This document shows positions 7,881 through 16,578 of a DNA stretch of 64,000 bases, piece after piece. Location of the stretch: NCBI GenBank assembly GCA_030429545.1, contig JAUIFF010000016.1:1-64000 (forward strand), in the 5' to 3' direction. How positions within the stretch are numbered: position 1 is the first letter of the stretch; each line of letters opens with the position of its first letter. A model generated the notes under the pieces. It did not search any database and was not told where the DNA came from. It was given only the letters and a program-made list of their open reading frames with translations. The stretch is from Polyangia bacterium (GTDB taxonomy: Bacteria; Myxococcota_A; Polyangia; Nannocystales; Nannocystaceae). The position numbers and the translations under genes are program-made.

Positions 7881-8132
7881 TTTGTTAAGCTTCCTTGTCG
7901 TGTGGCCAACGCAACTACACCACCGAGAATCGTGTTAGTGGTAAACAGAATTAGTATGGAATTCGTGGGTAGGGGTGAGCCTGAAAGGTAGAATATCCCG
8001 ACTCCGGTTACTGCAAGTGCGAAGCTAAGAAAGACCCGACTGACGTACCATCGCCCAGCAATTGGGGTTCACGCAGAAATCCCTGGTGAGATAGCGCCGC
8101 TCAGACAGCATGTCGACAAACTGCTGGAGCTC
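7881..8132. other. Possible degraded membrane-protein frame
   Basis: On the minus strand an open frame from 8068 to 7865 encodes two hydrophobic stretches but has no ATG, GTG or TTG start near its beginning, and it overlaps the small zinc-ribbon gene. On the plus strand the frame of the next gene also stays open leftward from 8133 with a plausible helical sequence but no good start. I see no other feature here. This looks like decayed cargo. Confidence 0.35.
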
Positions 8133-8519
8133 GTGAGCAGCTCCGAGGAGCTCCGCATTCGCTTCCTTGACGCTATATTGGAAGAACGAGGTGCTCGATC
8201 TGACATCGAACAGCTTCCGAAATTATTCCAAGAGTATGTTGAAAAGAATAGACGAGCATCTCGCGTACCGCGTTGTCCAAAGGCCGTCTATGACTGGCGC
8301 AGGCGCGTAATCAGAAACTGGACAAAGTGGGGCCTACTAATCGGAGTGATTGCGGGAGCGGCTACTGGTGCCCAACTTGGTTTGCTTAGTCTGTTTGCCA
8401 GTATCGGAGCACTGGGATTAGTCGGCCTTGTTGTGGGGGCTATGTCGGGTCACCTACAAATGTGCGACGCGATCCGGCGGAGTTCGGACGATGAGAACCA
8501 CTCTTCAAGCAATCCTTGA
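8133..8519 (+). CDS. Small membrane protein of unknown function
   Basis: A 128-residue protein from a GTG. Residues 1-65 are charged and helical; residues about 68-107 form two hydrophobic Gly-rich segments separated by a short turn, probably a membrane hairpin; the tail is Ser/Asp/Glu-rich. The frame stays open upstream to about 8010 with sequence that reads like protein, so the true start is uncertain and the N-terminus may be missing. It is followed at 8729 by a recombinase fragment. No family is recognised; the pattern (soluble N-terminal region, double membrane helix) is common among small defence or immunity cargo, which is only a guess here. Confidence 0.5.
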   Translation: MSSSEELRIRFLDAILEERGARSDIEQLPKLFQEYVEKNRRASRVPRCPKAVYDWRRRVIRNWTKWGLLIGVIAGAATGAQLGLLSLFASIGALGLVGLVVGAMSGHLQMCDAIRRSSDDENHSSSNP

Positions 8520-8728
8520 ACTGTCCTCGTCTCTACATTTTCCTCGAGCACGCACTTTTAGGATCAAGCATCTTCCAGAAAAAGTCAACTCTATCCATCT
8601 TCAGCCAGGATCACCCCACGACGTGAGTGAACACTCACCTGGAAAATGGGGACAACACTTGCTACGCAAGGCTATCCACCACTTCGAGGTGGAGAAAACA
8701 TGTCTCGAGAGTGCGTGCGTCAGGTTGA

Positions 8729-8997
8729 TTCCGGGGCATCACTTCAGCAGTCCGAGCCTACGGCGGTATTTTCAGGCGTTGTGCTGTGTAAGAAGCTCAA
8801 GATTACGTTACCGGGTGGGAAGATGCCGGTGGTACACAGTCTGCGGCATTCGTTTGTGTCGGAGCAGGCGCGACTAGGGGTGAAGCCGACGACGATTCAG
8901 TTGCTAGCTGGGCATGCAGATAACGTTGCGATATCTGCATGGGGGATAAAGAGCTTACTTGGCGGGAGGCTGATCGGTTGGTTCTTGGTGAGTAGAT
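8729..8997 (+). pseudogene. Recombinase C-terminal fragment (scar 1)
   Basis: Matches the last ~95 codons of the 422-residue recombinase, from the PGHHLSSPSLRRYF region to the stop. It is broken by a small insertion near 8782, which shifts frame, and a deletion of about nine bases in the LLAGHSDLQTT region. The KKLKIT wording is that of the 6342 copy. The nucleophile Tyr region is disrupted, so it cannot be active. DNA 8520-8728 before it has no clear gene. It marks the left edge of a former element or a recombination scar. Confidence 0.85.
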
Positions 8998-8998
8998 T

Positions 8999-10111
8999 TC
9001 ACGACCCCTTAGCTTCCCACGCAGGTCTAGTGTCACCAAGGAATCCCAAGAGAGAACCGCTTTTTGTGCATACCCAGAGAATTCCTGCGGTAACTACTCC
9101 AGCGACGAGTGCCATGTTGATCCACACAGAGAAGTCAACAGTCATCGCCCAATCATATGCCAAATACATCAGTCCAAACAGAGCAAACGTTGGAGACCAG
9201 TTCAGTACCATCGCAGCGACCAGTGTCAGGGGTCGGCTTTTATCATAACGTGCGGCAATTCCAATCCAGGGGTACACGTACCCTTGAAGGCTTTGCCCAT
9301 GGAAACTTTCTGTGGCTTCAAGCGCACGAAGTCGCCCAGCCAAAATCCATAGGTAGATTTGCAAATATAGCGCCGCTATAGCGATAATCCATGGTGCAAC
9401 TAGAAGAAACATCCGAGCCTTAACGGTGCCACCGATTATGGGCAGTGTTACCGAGGTGCCTATGTTATTTACGCCGGGGATAGGAGGTTTGCTGACAATT
9501 TTCTCTATATTTAAGTCGATATCTTGTTGATCAAACTGAACTCCCTGAACTATAGCCGATTTATCGCCATCCTGCAGCGGACAATCAATCCCCGTCCAGT
9601 AATTCGGATTGCTGCCGATAACGGCGTTGGCCCATAGTCGGTTTGCAACCGGTTTTCTGTCGCTATTGACATAGCCCACTCCGCCCCCCAGATCTGGGAC
9701 GAGATAGTAAAAATTGTTAGAGGTCTCATTCGGAGTGTAGCCCCACATTGCGGGGAATTTGATCTCAAAGTCACATGGAGTATCCCAAAGCCCAGCATCA
9801 TGATATTCATACCCAGCCCTCGTGAGGACCCGAGCGCGAAGCATCCTAACATCATTGCCATTCCCCTTGCGAATTGCCACAATATAACGGAGATAGTCGA
9901 AGTTCACGCCGTCGACTCCTGACTGTATTCGCGCTTGTCTGTTAGCCCGGATGTCCTGATCAACTACTGCGGCCGAGGCCAACATGAACGCCATCGAAAC
10001 GTTTAACGAGTACATCAAGACGCGGCTATGTCTCGCGGAATGTTCAACGGCACTGAGTAGACGGTCGACCTCTCCGCCAGTACGTTGACAATCTTCTCTT
10101 GTGTCCGTCAT
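8999..10111 (-). CDS. Orphan multi-pass membrane protein with large extracytoplasmic domain
   Basis: A 370-residue protein. A short cytoplasmic N-terminus is followed by a membrane helix (about 32-50), a soluble region of about 180 residues rich in Asn, Asp, Tyr and Gly (about 55-230), then four hydrophobic helices (about 232-260, 295-315, 320-340, 342-362). No recognised motif. It ends at the stop codon of the recombinase fragment (8997). It uses an AT-richer base composition than the NRPS operon and looks recently acquired. It could be a membrane effector or receptor-like cargo protein; I do not recognise the family. Confidence 0.65.
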   Translation of the reverse strand: MTDTREDCQRTGGEVDRLLSAVEHSARHSRVLMYSLNVSMAFMLASAAVVDQDIRANRQARIQSGVDGVNFDYLRYIVAIRKGNGNDVRMLRARVLTRAGYEYHDAGLWDTPCDFEIKFPAMWGYTPNETSNNFYYLVPDLGGGVGYVNSDRKPVANRLWANAVIGSNPNYWTGIDCPLQDGDKSAIVQGVQFDQQDIDLNIEKIVSKPPIPGVNNIGTSVTLPIIGGTVKARMFLLVAPWIIAIAALYLQIYLWILAGRLRALEATESFHGQSLQGYVYPWIGIAARYDKSRPLTLVAAMVLNWSPTFALFGLMYLAYDWAMTVDFSVWINMALVAGVVTAGILWVCTKSGSLLGFLGDTRPAWEAKGS

Positions 10112-10676
10112 GGCCGCCCCTGGTTAGTGTTATACATCTGGTGGGAAGGGAACTCTAACCGATTTTCTAATCCGCAGGGATGCCAAGTTCATCAACCGTT
10201 AGAGACTCCTCATTTCCGTAAGCTGACAGAACGGTGACAAATTTTCAAAAAATACTATCCGACCTTGACTGGAGAGACTCCGATTCCAACTGGCAGGACA
10301 GCTGCGGAGTGCAAGGCGGGAAGATGGCGATGTAGTGGAGCTGGCGGTATTTTTATCGCCTGGATTTCAATTTGCAGACACGGACGCGAGCGACGGGACG
10401 AGCATCAACCGACCGGACATGGACATGCAGCTCTGGCACCCAACCTGCGAATATCAGAATGATCCGCAGTCGGAACTCTTTCGTTCACCCTCTGCCTTCG
10501 GCCCCCGAGGAGATCCAAGACAAACGAAATTTAATTTGAAGCAAGCGAACGAAAGTGCTTGACGGAGGTCACTCCATATCAGCAGCCTACTGCATCCATC
10601 TCCTGTGCTTCACTTTTGCTCACCAAGTGGTCACCCGGAAGGCAACCAGTTCCGAGCCAACCTGATGTTTGGATCT
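10112..10676. other. Non-coding stretch in element 1
   Basis: About 565 bp without a convincing gene on either strand; the short open frames lack ribosome binding sites and protein-like composition. It should contain the promoter of the leftward membrane protein. It ends at the truncated kinase fragment. Confidence 0.5.
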
Positions 10677-10862
10677 TTATAACTCCGCAGCCCGAACGAC
10701 CTCAATCAACTCCCGCAAACACCTCCACCTCCGATCACAAACCTCCGCCTTGCGAGCCTCGACCAGCGCTCCCGTCGCGTCGCACTGCTCCCAAGCAAGC
10801 AGCGCCCGCGACACTTCCTCGACCCCAGCCGTCGGCACGACCTCGACTTGCGGCACCTTGAC
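10677..10862 (-). pseudogene. Ser/Thr kinase C-terminal fragment (scar 2, left half)
   Basis: On the minus strand this encodes the last ~58 residues of the element kinase: motifs VIPTAGV/VVPTAGV, RALSAWE/RALLAWE, EARxAEVCDRRW and LRELxEVVR align with the tails of the kinases at 14747 and 38006. The kinase domain itself is missing. At about 10862 it is joined directly to recombinase C-terminal DNA on the opposite strand. Divergence from the other two kinases is much greater than theirs from each other, so this is an older copy. Confidence 0.85.
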
Positions 10863-10863
10863 C

Positions 10864-11022
10864 AGCAGCCCGAGCCTGCGGCGGTACTTCCAGGCGCTGT
10901 GCGAGCAGCTCAAGATTCGGTTGCCGAGCGGGAAGATGCCGGTGGTGCATAGTCTGCGGCATTCATTTGTGTCGGAGCTGGCGCGCCTGGGCGTGAAGCC
11001 GACGACGATTCAGTTGCTGGCC
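10864..11022 (+). pseudogene. Recombinase C-terminal fragment (scar 2, right half)
   Basis: About 53 codons matching the recombinase from SSPSLRRYF through HSLRHSF to TTIQLLA, with the CEQLKIR wording of the 17133 copy. It stops before the GHSD and Tyr motifs, exactly at the stop codon of the RloB-like gene. Together with the kinase fragment to its left, it looks like the remnant of a kinase-to-recombinase junction between two tandem elements after deletion of what lay between. Confidence 0.85.
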
Positions 11023-11691
11023 TTAAAAAATCTCTCTGTTTAACGCCTCCACCAGTCGATGTACGGTCGTACAGGGGTGTGCCTTTGACGGCACCAAAGT
11101 TCCATGTGGGGCAATTTTATGCATTTGTTCGAGTTTTTTTGCGTAAATAATTGCTTGACTCTGTCGATCGCTCAGTACCTCGTACATTCTCGAATCATTC
11201 TTCTTGTAGTTTTTAATCACGCTATTAGATCGTAGGTGCTTACTTAGCTTCTGTAACACGTTATCCCGATGAAGTGCGCTTTCACAGTACTCGAAGTGTA
11301 GAAAGTACCATAGCTCAAACGATTGGTTTGACCACGCAGCCCCCCAATGTTCCTCACGCTTGCGATCTTCAGTGTTTATATCACACTCTGCCTGATTGAA
11401 CTTCTCATCGGGAAAGTCGTCATGGTCGTAGACGACCCACACCTCGTCATAAGGTTCATTTGCGCTGGCTGCATCATCTGCATACTTACGGGCCACTCTA
11501 ACCAAGCTAGTTGTATTACGCCCCTCACCTTTGACTCTCAAGTAAACGTCCGAGGAAACCGGAAATGCTCTAAAATAGTGAGGTTCAGTCTTTTCTCCCT
11601 CACAGACGATAAGAAAGCGCCGGCGGTAATTACGTGTCGCGTACCTGCGCCCACGACGCCCACGATCCGTGTTTTTGCTGAGTTTCCTCAT
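11023..11691 (-). CDS. RloB/AbiLii-like TOPRIM-type protein
   Basis: A 222-residue protein of the RloB family. The basic N-terminus is followed by FLIVCEGEKTEPHYF, the family hallmark with the acidic Glu of a TOPRIM-like site, and later DEVWVVYDHDDF, a second acidic cluster, then a Trp/Phe-rich stretch (SFELWYFLHF). It starts six bases after the ATPase stop, so the two are an operon. RloB proteins occur with AAA ATPases in abortive-infection loci (AbiL) and near restriction loci; by that knowledge I infer phage defence. Length and motifs are typical. The 3' end abuts the recombinase fragment, so the last residues may have been altered. Confidence 0.85.
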   Translation of the reverse strand: MRKLSKNTDRGRRGRRYATRNYRRRFLIVCEGEKTEPHYFRAFPVSSDVYLRVKGEGRNTTSLVRVARKYADDAASANEPYDEVWVVYDHDDFPDEKFNQAECDINTEDRKREEHWGAAWSNQSFELWYFLHFEYCESALHRDNVLQKLSKHLRSNSVIKNYKKNDSRMYEVLSDRQSQAIIYAKKLEQMHKIAPHGTLVPSKAHPCTTVHRLVEALNREIF

Positions 11692-11697
11692 CGGCGT

Positions 11698-12999
11698 CTA
11701 TCCCTCATCCGTCTGAGATTCACCGAGAATCGCTTGAAGGTTTCCAAAGAACGGAATCGCTCCATAGCGGCCCTGAAGGTAGTCCGTTCCGTAGCGAGCA
11801 TCATTGCGGACTCTTTTTCCATCAGGGAAGCGAAGCTCGGCTAGAGAGTAGAGGTCGCTTGCCTGCGTCTTACGGGACTTTTCGGTGAACCAGAGTTGAT
11901 CACGGCGGAGAAGTGTGTGAGTGAGTAGGTTCGTGTCGTGGCTGGTAAACACTAGTTGGGCGTTACGACGATTGACCGCAGGATCCTGAAATAATTGAAT
12001 TAGCTGCTTGGCAAGATGAGTGTGGAGGCGGGAATCGAATTCGTCGATAATCACGGGATCTCCTGTCGCAAGAGCTTCGAGGAGTGGACCCGCGAGGCTA
12101 ATCGCCTTTCGCGTACCAGCAGACTCGTCGGCAAGTGCAAACTCAACTCCCCGGTGAACTGTTTTGAGCTCATGACTCCGTTGCTGGATCCGGACTCCCA
12201 GTTCTTCCCCTAAGGCAGAGGCAAGAGCCTGGAGTTTGCCTTGGATTTTCAGGGATTCGTCGCTGATGGGACGAAGCTGAATATCATCAATCCCAAAATC
12301 GAGTTGGCGAATCAGGTCGCGGAGCCGCTGCTGGTGTTTTGCGTCCCTCAGAAGGCGAGTCGTATCTGTGAGACTTTGGGTATTGAGGTTGTTGATGACT
12401 CGCAAGTTGCGAAACCATCTCAAGATCTTGGTTGCTTGCTCGTGATCCCAGGCTGCCGCAACAGAGATATGAAGAGCTTCAGGTCTCGTCTTTTTTTCAT
12501 TGCCCCTGTCTCGCTCCCAACCATCTCCGGTTTCGTAGTGATCCTCAGTCCGATCAAACCACAACTCCTCCGGATGGTCCGCACCTGCGGGTCGAACAAA
12601 AAGCCACTCTCGCGTGATTTTTTCACGGGTGAAGGCGGCACCGTAGCGAAACTGCTGGTCACCTTCGGTGTAGACCACCTCGACCTCGCTCGGTTCGCTT
12701 GCTGCGTTTTGATCAAGACGAAAAGGAACTGCCGGAAGTGTATCACCCGACTGTCCCTCACGGGCTGAGTCAAGGACAAGCCAACGCAGTTCGGCCAGCC
12801 CTCGGACGAAATTCGTCTTTCCGCTGGCATTTGCGCCATAGATACCTGCGACCCGAAGTAGTTTTCCGTGCTGGGTTTCGGCAATATTACGCTCATCAAC
12901 GGACTTATCACGCTCACTTAAGCGGCTCTCAACCTCCAAGCTGAGGGTCACTTCCTTAGAGAATGAGCGGTAGTTGGCGATACTGATCTCGATCAACAT
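11698..12999 (-). CDS. RloA/AbiLi-like AAA ATPase
   Basis: A 433-residue AAA_15/AAA_21-type ATPase. The N-terminal strand MLIEISIANYRSF is typical; Walker A is GANASGKTNF at about 60; the signature and Walker B region (ESAGTRKAISLAGPL, then PVIIDEFDSRLH) lie near 310-345, followed by an H-loop-like SHDTNLL. I chose ATG 12999 because AGGAG lies a few bases upstream; a longer reading to 13032 adds eleven residues of poor quality. It is first in a two-gene operon with the RloB-like gene. By family knowledge it would sense infection and activate the TOPRIM partner. Confidence 0.88.
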   Translation of the reverse strand: MLIEISIANYRSFSKEVTLSLEVESRLSERDKSVDERNIAETQHGKLLRVAGIYGANASGKTNFVRGLAELRWLVLDSAREGQSGDTLPAVPFRLDQNAASEPSEVEVVYTEGDQQFRYGAAFTREKITREWLFVRPAGADHPEELWFDRTEDHYETGDGWERDRGNEKKTRPEALHISVAAAWDHEQATKILRWFRNLRVINNLNTQSLTDTTRLLRDAKHQQRLRDLIRQLDFGIDDIQLRPISDESLKIQGKLQALASALGEELGVRIQQRSHELKTVHRGVEFALADESAGTRKAISLAGPLLEALATGDPVIIDEFDSRLHTHLAKQLIQLFQDPAVNRRNAQLVFTSHDTNLLTHTLLRRDQLWFTEKSRKTQASDLYSLAELRFPDGKRVRNDARYGTDYLQGRYGAIPFFGNLQAILGESQTDEG

Positions 13000-13237
13000 C
13001 GGATCTTCTCCTCGAAACAAGGTATACGACACAAATTATCTAAAAAGACAAGTTACGTGAAATTTTCACACAAAAATAAATCACGCCCACTTTGCGCGCC
13101 CGTGACGCAAATACCCACACGGAAGACGGATGCGCAGTATAGCTCGCTCGTAGCGAGGAGGAACTTCCGTTGAGTAAAGCCAGGCGACAGCCGAGTCGTG
13201 GCATTGGCTGTCACGCCCGCTCCGGGCAGGAACGGGC

Positions 13238-14500
13238 TCACACATACGCTCGGGCCGGTGGCAGGAAGACCCCCTGCACCTCGAGCTTTGCTCGCACCTG
13301 GTTCGCCGCTTCCAAAATCATCCTCCGCGTTTCTGGAAGCTGTTTTCGGAACTTTCCGTCGGGATCCGTTCCTCTACGAATATTTAGCGAGAGTCTAACC
13401 ATCGCAGCCATACATTCCGAGATTTGCTCGTCTAGGGCACGGGCACAGACGACCGCCACGTGCTGGGCGTACTCTTTTGCCTCGTTATACTTGTGTTCCA
13501 CTTCGGCGATAAAAGCTGCCGAGTCTTCGGGGCTAACTTCGTCGAGCTCAAAAATCTCTTGGATTTCGCGAAGGGCTCGCTCATCACGAACGGCTGAGTC
13601 GAGGACTTGCTTGAAATCATCGCGCCAAAGCTTGATCCGTTGCTCGCGACGTTCGACTTCCACTTTCAGGGTCGCATTATCAGCGAGCAGTGCCTTGCGG
13701 TTTTCTTCGAGACTACTCATGGCTGCCCGAAGCTGACTCGCTTGGCGAACAGCCTGGTCGAGGTCGAACCGAAGCTTGTCCCTCGACCGACACGCTCTGT
13801 CGAGATCACGCCGTAGCTCGTTGCGCTCGTCGACAACCTCTGTATGGGTTCCGCGCAGCGCGGCGTAAGCTTCCCGCTGGCGAGCAAGTTCGCCGAGCTC
13901 CGCTTCAACCACTTCACAGCGGCTATTTGCAGAAGCAAGCTCTTCCTTTAGTTGGGCGAGGTCGGAAGCAAGCTGATCCCGTTCGGCGCGAATTGAACTT
14001 GTCCGCGGGGCCGACTCGGTGGGAGTGAAAGCTGGCGGACGCCGGATCATGTCCGAAGTGACAGATCCACGAATCGAGCTAAAGAGCTCGTTCTCGGGGT
14101 CACACGCGCGGCCGAACCAGACTGTCCAGCGACGCGCGCTCCGCTGCTCGACCAGCTCGCAAACCGACCCAACCAAGCGGAGAGCCGCCGGCATGTCGCA
14201 TGCGGTCGGGATGCCCGAGATCAACTCCGCGTGATGGAGCATTCGAAAAAGCTGCGGAGCCGAAACTGTCATGTCGGTCCACCCGAGACGGCATGCAGCA
14301 GTGAACGCTCCGAGGATATCCATCGCAGCACAAACCCCGCGACCTCCTCGGGGGAGACTCGTTCGTTGCGCTCGACAATAAGCCTCAACGATCGCAACCC
14401 GGCCATTAAAGTCGTCGAGACGAGCGCTATCTAAACCTGTCTTTTCAGACATCATATATCTATGATTGATCGCTAGATGCGCGTGCACAACGGAAGTCAT
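13238..14500 (-). CDS. Coiled-coil protein of unknown function
   Basis: A 420-residue protein; ATG codons at 14455 and 14452 are alternative starts. Residues about 20-150 look globular with Cys and Trp residues; residues about 165-290 form a long coiled coil (ERDQLASDLAQL-type heptads); residues 290-410 are helical. No enzymatic motif is visible. It is transcribed toward the RloA/RloB operon with about 240 bp between, enough for a separate promoter. It could be a structural or sensor partner for the defence pair, but the gap argues against obligatory co-expression. The family is not recognised. Confidence 0.6.
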   Translation of the reverse strand: MTSVVHAHLAINHRYMMSEKTGLDSARLDDFNGRVAIVEAYCRAQRTSLPRGGRGVCAAMDILGAFTAACRLGWTDMTVSAPQLFRMLHHAELISGIPTACDMPAALRLVGSVCELVEQRSARRWTVWFGRACDPENELFSSIRGSVTSDMIRRPPAFTPTESAPRTSSIRAERDQLASDLAQLKEELASANSRCEVVEAELGELARQREAYAALRGTHTEVVDERNELRRDLDRACRSRDKLRFDLDQAVRQASQLRAAMSSLEENRKALLADNATLKVEVERREQRIKLWRDDFKQVLDSAVRDERALREIQEIFELDEVSPEDSAAFIAEVEHKYNEAKEYAQHVAVVCARALDEQISECMAAMVRLSLNIRRGTDPDGKFRKQLPETRRMILEAANQVRAKLEVQGVFLPPARAYV

Positions 14501-14746
14501 CGCGCATTGATTGAGAGGATAGGATGAACAAAGTGCTCAAAACACGATTGGTGGACGAACAATGAGCGCATGGTTTTCGAGTGGCCGAACACTCGGTGAC
14601 TCGCAGCCATCACTCCCCGGTAGCTCGCAGCCATCACTCCCCGGTAGGCCGGTGCGCGCTATCCCATACCGAGCCAGAGTCACTTCGTAGCTCGGAACTC
14701 AACCAGCGTGCCACCTACCACGTCACCGAAGTAGGCCACATGACGA

Positions 14747-15817
14747 CTACTGACCAGCACCGACTTCGGCCTCACGAACGACCTCGAGCAACTCCCGAAA
14801 TCCCGCCCACCGGCGATCGCACACCTCCGCGTGGCGGGCCTCGACAATGGCCCGGCTGACCGAACAATCTTCCCAGGCCGAGAGTGCGCGGAAGACCCGG
14901 TCCACTCCGGCCGTCGGAATCACATCGACCTCGCCCGGACCGATCACGGTCAGCAACGCGGCATCGAATTCGCCTGCCGTTTGGAACCTGTCTCGAGGTT
15001 CCTTTGCTAACGCGGTCGCTATCAGGTCATCGAACGCGTGCGGGAGTGACGACACGATCGAGCTCGGAGCCGACGGCGATTCTTGAGCATGGCCCCACAA
15101 CACTTCCCCTTGGTAGCCGCGAAACGGCAGCCTGCGGGTCAGCGCCTCGAACAGTACGACACCGGCCGAGTAGACATCACTCCGCACGTCACCGGGTGAA
15201 TCGATTCGCTCGGGAGCCATGTAGCCGATCGAGCCGATGACCTGCGACGTGTTGTGGCTCGGCATCCCTGAGAGGGCTGTGTGACCGACTCGCGCGAGTC
15301 CGAAATCGGCGAGGATCAAGCGTGTCCCAGATGCGTCGTGCCACAACAGACAGTTGTCGGATTTGACATCGCGGTGGACCACGCCGGCCCCGTGGAGTAC
15401 GGCCAGGCCGACGAGAAGTTGATGGACAAAGATGCTCGCGGTGCGCCACGGGAGTCGGCCGGCGTTGATCCGGGCACCAAGTGTTGGGCCGGCGATGTAG
15501 GGCATTACGATGTATAAGCAATGATTCTCGATGCCGAGATCGAGCACGGGCATCAGGAACGAGTGATGCAGCTGGGCACCGATCCGAGCTTCACGGATCA
15601 AGCGGGCTCGCTGTTTGCTGTCCTCGGGGTAGGCGACCTTGATCGCTACTGTCCGATGGAGCAGGCGATCGAGCCCCCGAAAGACGCTCGCGGATCCACC
15701 TCGACCGACCAACTCGAGCAGTTCGTAGCGGCCGGCGAGGACATCACCGCGTTTGTTTCGCGGAGGGGCCGGTGGAGCAGATGAGACGAGGAAGGGATCC
15801 TCGCCCGATGTGCTCAC
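14747..15817 (-). CDS. Ser/Thr protein kinase, right-end module of element 1
   Basis: A 356-residue PknB-type kinase. A disordered N-terminus (1-28) precedes GRGGSASVFRG, the VAIK lysine, HRDVKSDN catalytic loop, DFGLA and MAPERID; the kinase domain spans about 30-290. A C-terminal segment (about 292-356, VIPTAGV to EVVREAEV) is conserved in all element copies. All catalytic residues are present. There is no membrane segment, so it should be cytoplasmic. Its start overlaps the 134-residue gene stop as ATGA. It differs from the copy at 38006 at about 15 positions. Substrate unknown; the constant pairing with an XRE gene suggests control of the element or its cargo. Confidence 0.92.
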   Translation of the reverse strand: MSTSGEDPFLVSSAPPAPPRNKRGDVLAGRYELLELVGRGGSASVFRGLDRLLHRTVAIKVAYPEDSKQRARLIREARIGAQLHHSFLMPVLDLGIENHCLYIVMPYIAGPTLGARINAGRLPWRTASIFVHQLLVGLAVLHGAGVVHRDVKSDNCLLWHDASGTRLILADFGLARVGHTALSGMPSHNTSQVIGSIGYMAPERIDSPGDVRSDVYSAGVVLFEALTRRLPFRGYQGEVLWGHAQESPSAPSSIVSSLPHAFDDLIATALAKEPRDRFQTAGEFDAALLTVIGPGEVDVIPTAGVDRVFRALSAWEDCSVSRAIVEARHAEVCDRRWAGFRELLEVVREAEVGAGQ

Positions 15818-16218
15818 CGAGGCCCCCGCGCATCAAGGGTGCCATCGCAGACGAAAGGACCGAGCCTGCGCTGCAGTTCGCGGTCGAGTTCAGGCCAAAC
15901 GATCCGAAACGCGGCGAGGGGGCCGTGTTGCGGGTCAAACAGCTGGCCGTTGACAAACAGCCCCTGTGCAGTGGCGTGGCAGTACGGCCGCGGGAACACA
16001 CTGGCAGTGCCTGCGTCGTCGACCAAGCAGCGAACCGCGACGTGTTTTGTCAGCTGCGAGAGCAGGCGAGCGCCGCGAATCCGGCGACGAGTGATTTCCA
16101 GTCCACACAGGTGAACCACGACGGTCCGAGCACCAGCGGCCCGGAGTTTTCGGAAGATGGCGATCGAGCCTGTGCCCTTGTCGAGCGCCACAACGATACC
16201 CAACTCATTGTTACACAT
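15814..16218 (-). CDS. Orphan 134-residue protein coupled to kinase
   Basis: Begins at ATG 16218 and overlaps the kinase start (ATGA). The sequence has alternating strands and helices (GIVVALDKGTGS, TVVVHLCGLEI, VAVRCLVDD) suggestive of a small alpha/beta domain, with four scattered Cys; no known motif. It is near identical to 39073-39477 (two or three substitutions). It is transcribed divergently from the XRE gene across a 69-bp AT-rich gap. It probably acts with the kinase as adaptor, sensor or substrate. The family is not recognised. Its presence in both elements at the same place argues that it belongs to element biology rather than cargo. Confidence 0.7.
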   Translation of the reverse strand: MCNNELGIVVALDKGTGSIAIFRKLRAAGARTVVVHLCGLEITRRRIRGARLLSQLTKHVAVRCLVDDAGTASVFPRPYCHATAQGLFVNGQLFDPQHGPLAAFRIVWPELDRELQRRLGPFVCDGTLDARGPR

Positions 16219-16287
16219 GAAATTCTAGTTACCATAAACAACTCAAAGATCAATTAGGTAAACACACGCCTGAAGAGGACCTCAGCG
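16219..16287. promoter_or_regulatory. Divergent control region of kinase module and XRE gene
   Basis: A 69-bp AT-rich gap between the leftward 134-residue/kinase pair and the rightward XRE gene. An identical gap occurs at 39478-39546. An XRE repressor commonly binds such a gap, giving autoregulation and control of the divergent operon; here this is inferred from layout only. GAGG lies close upstream of the XRE start. Confidence 0.5.
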
Positions 16288-16578
16288 ATGCGTGGTAGAA
16301 AAACCGCGTTGAGCCCCGCCCAGTGCAGAATTGCCCGCGTCCTCCTCGAGTGGTCACAGCGCGACCTAGCCCAAAAATGCGGGGTTTCCCATGTAACGAT
16401 CGGGCGTTTTGAGACAGGGCATGAGCTCACGAAGCCTGTTCAGCTGGCGATCCGCTACAAGCTCGAGGAAGCCGGGATCGAATTCGAGGGCGATCCCGGT
16501 CCGCTGTCCGGAGTCGCTCGAGTCGAACTGGAAGACGGCACCGCAGTCACTCTCAGACGAAAGCAACCGAGGGCCTGA
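16288..16578 (+). CDS. XRE-family HTH regulator of element 1
   Basis: A 96-residue protein with a Cro/CI-type helix-turn-helix at about residues 10-62 (IARVLLEWSQRDLAQ, then GVSHVTIGRFETG) and a short beta tail (GVARVELEDGTAV). Small single-domain repressors of this kind typically control integrative elements. Divergent from the kinase pair. The copy at 39547 encodes the same protein; I found no difference between the two by eye. It precedes the 339-bp right-end noncoding region. Confidence 0.88.
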   Translation: MRGRKTALSPAQCRIARVLLEWSQRDLAQKCGVSHVTIGRFETGHELTKPVQLAIRYKLEEAGIEFEGDPGPLSGVARVELEDGTAVTLRRKQPRA

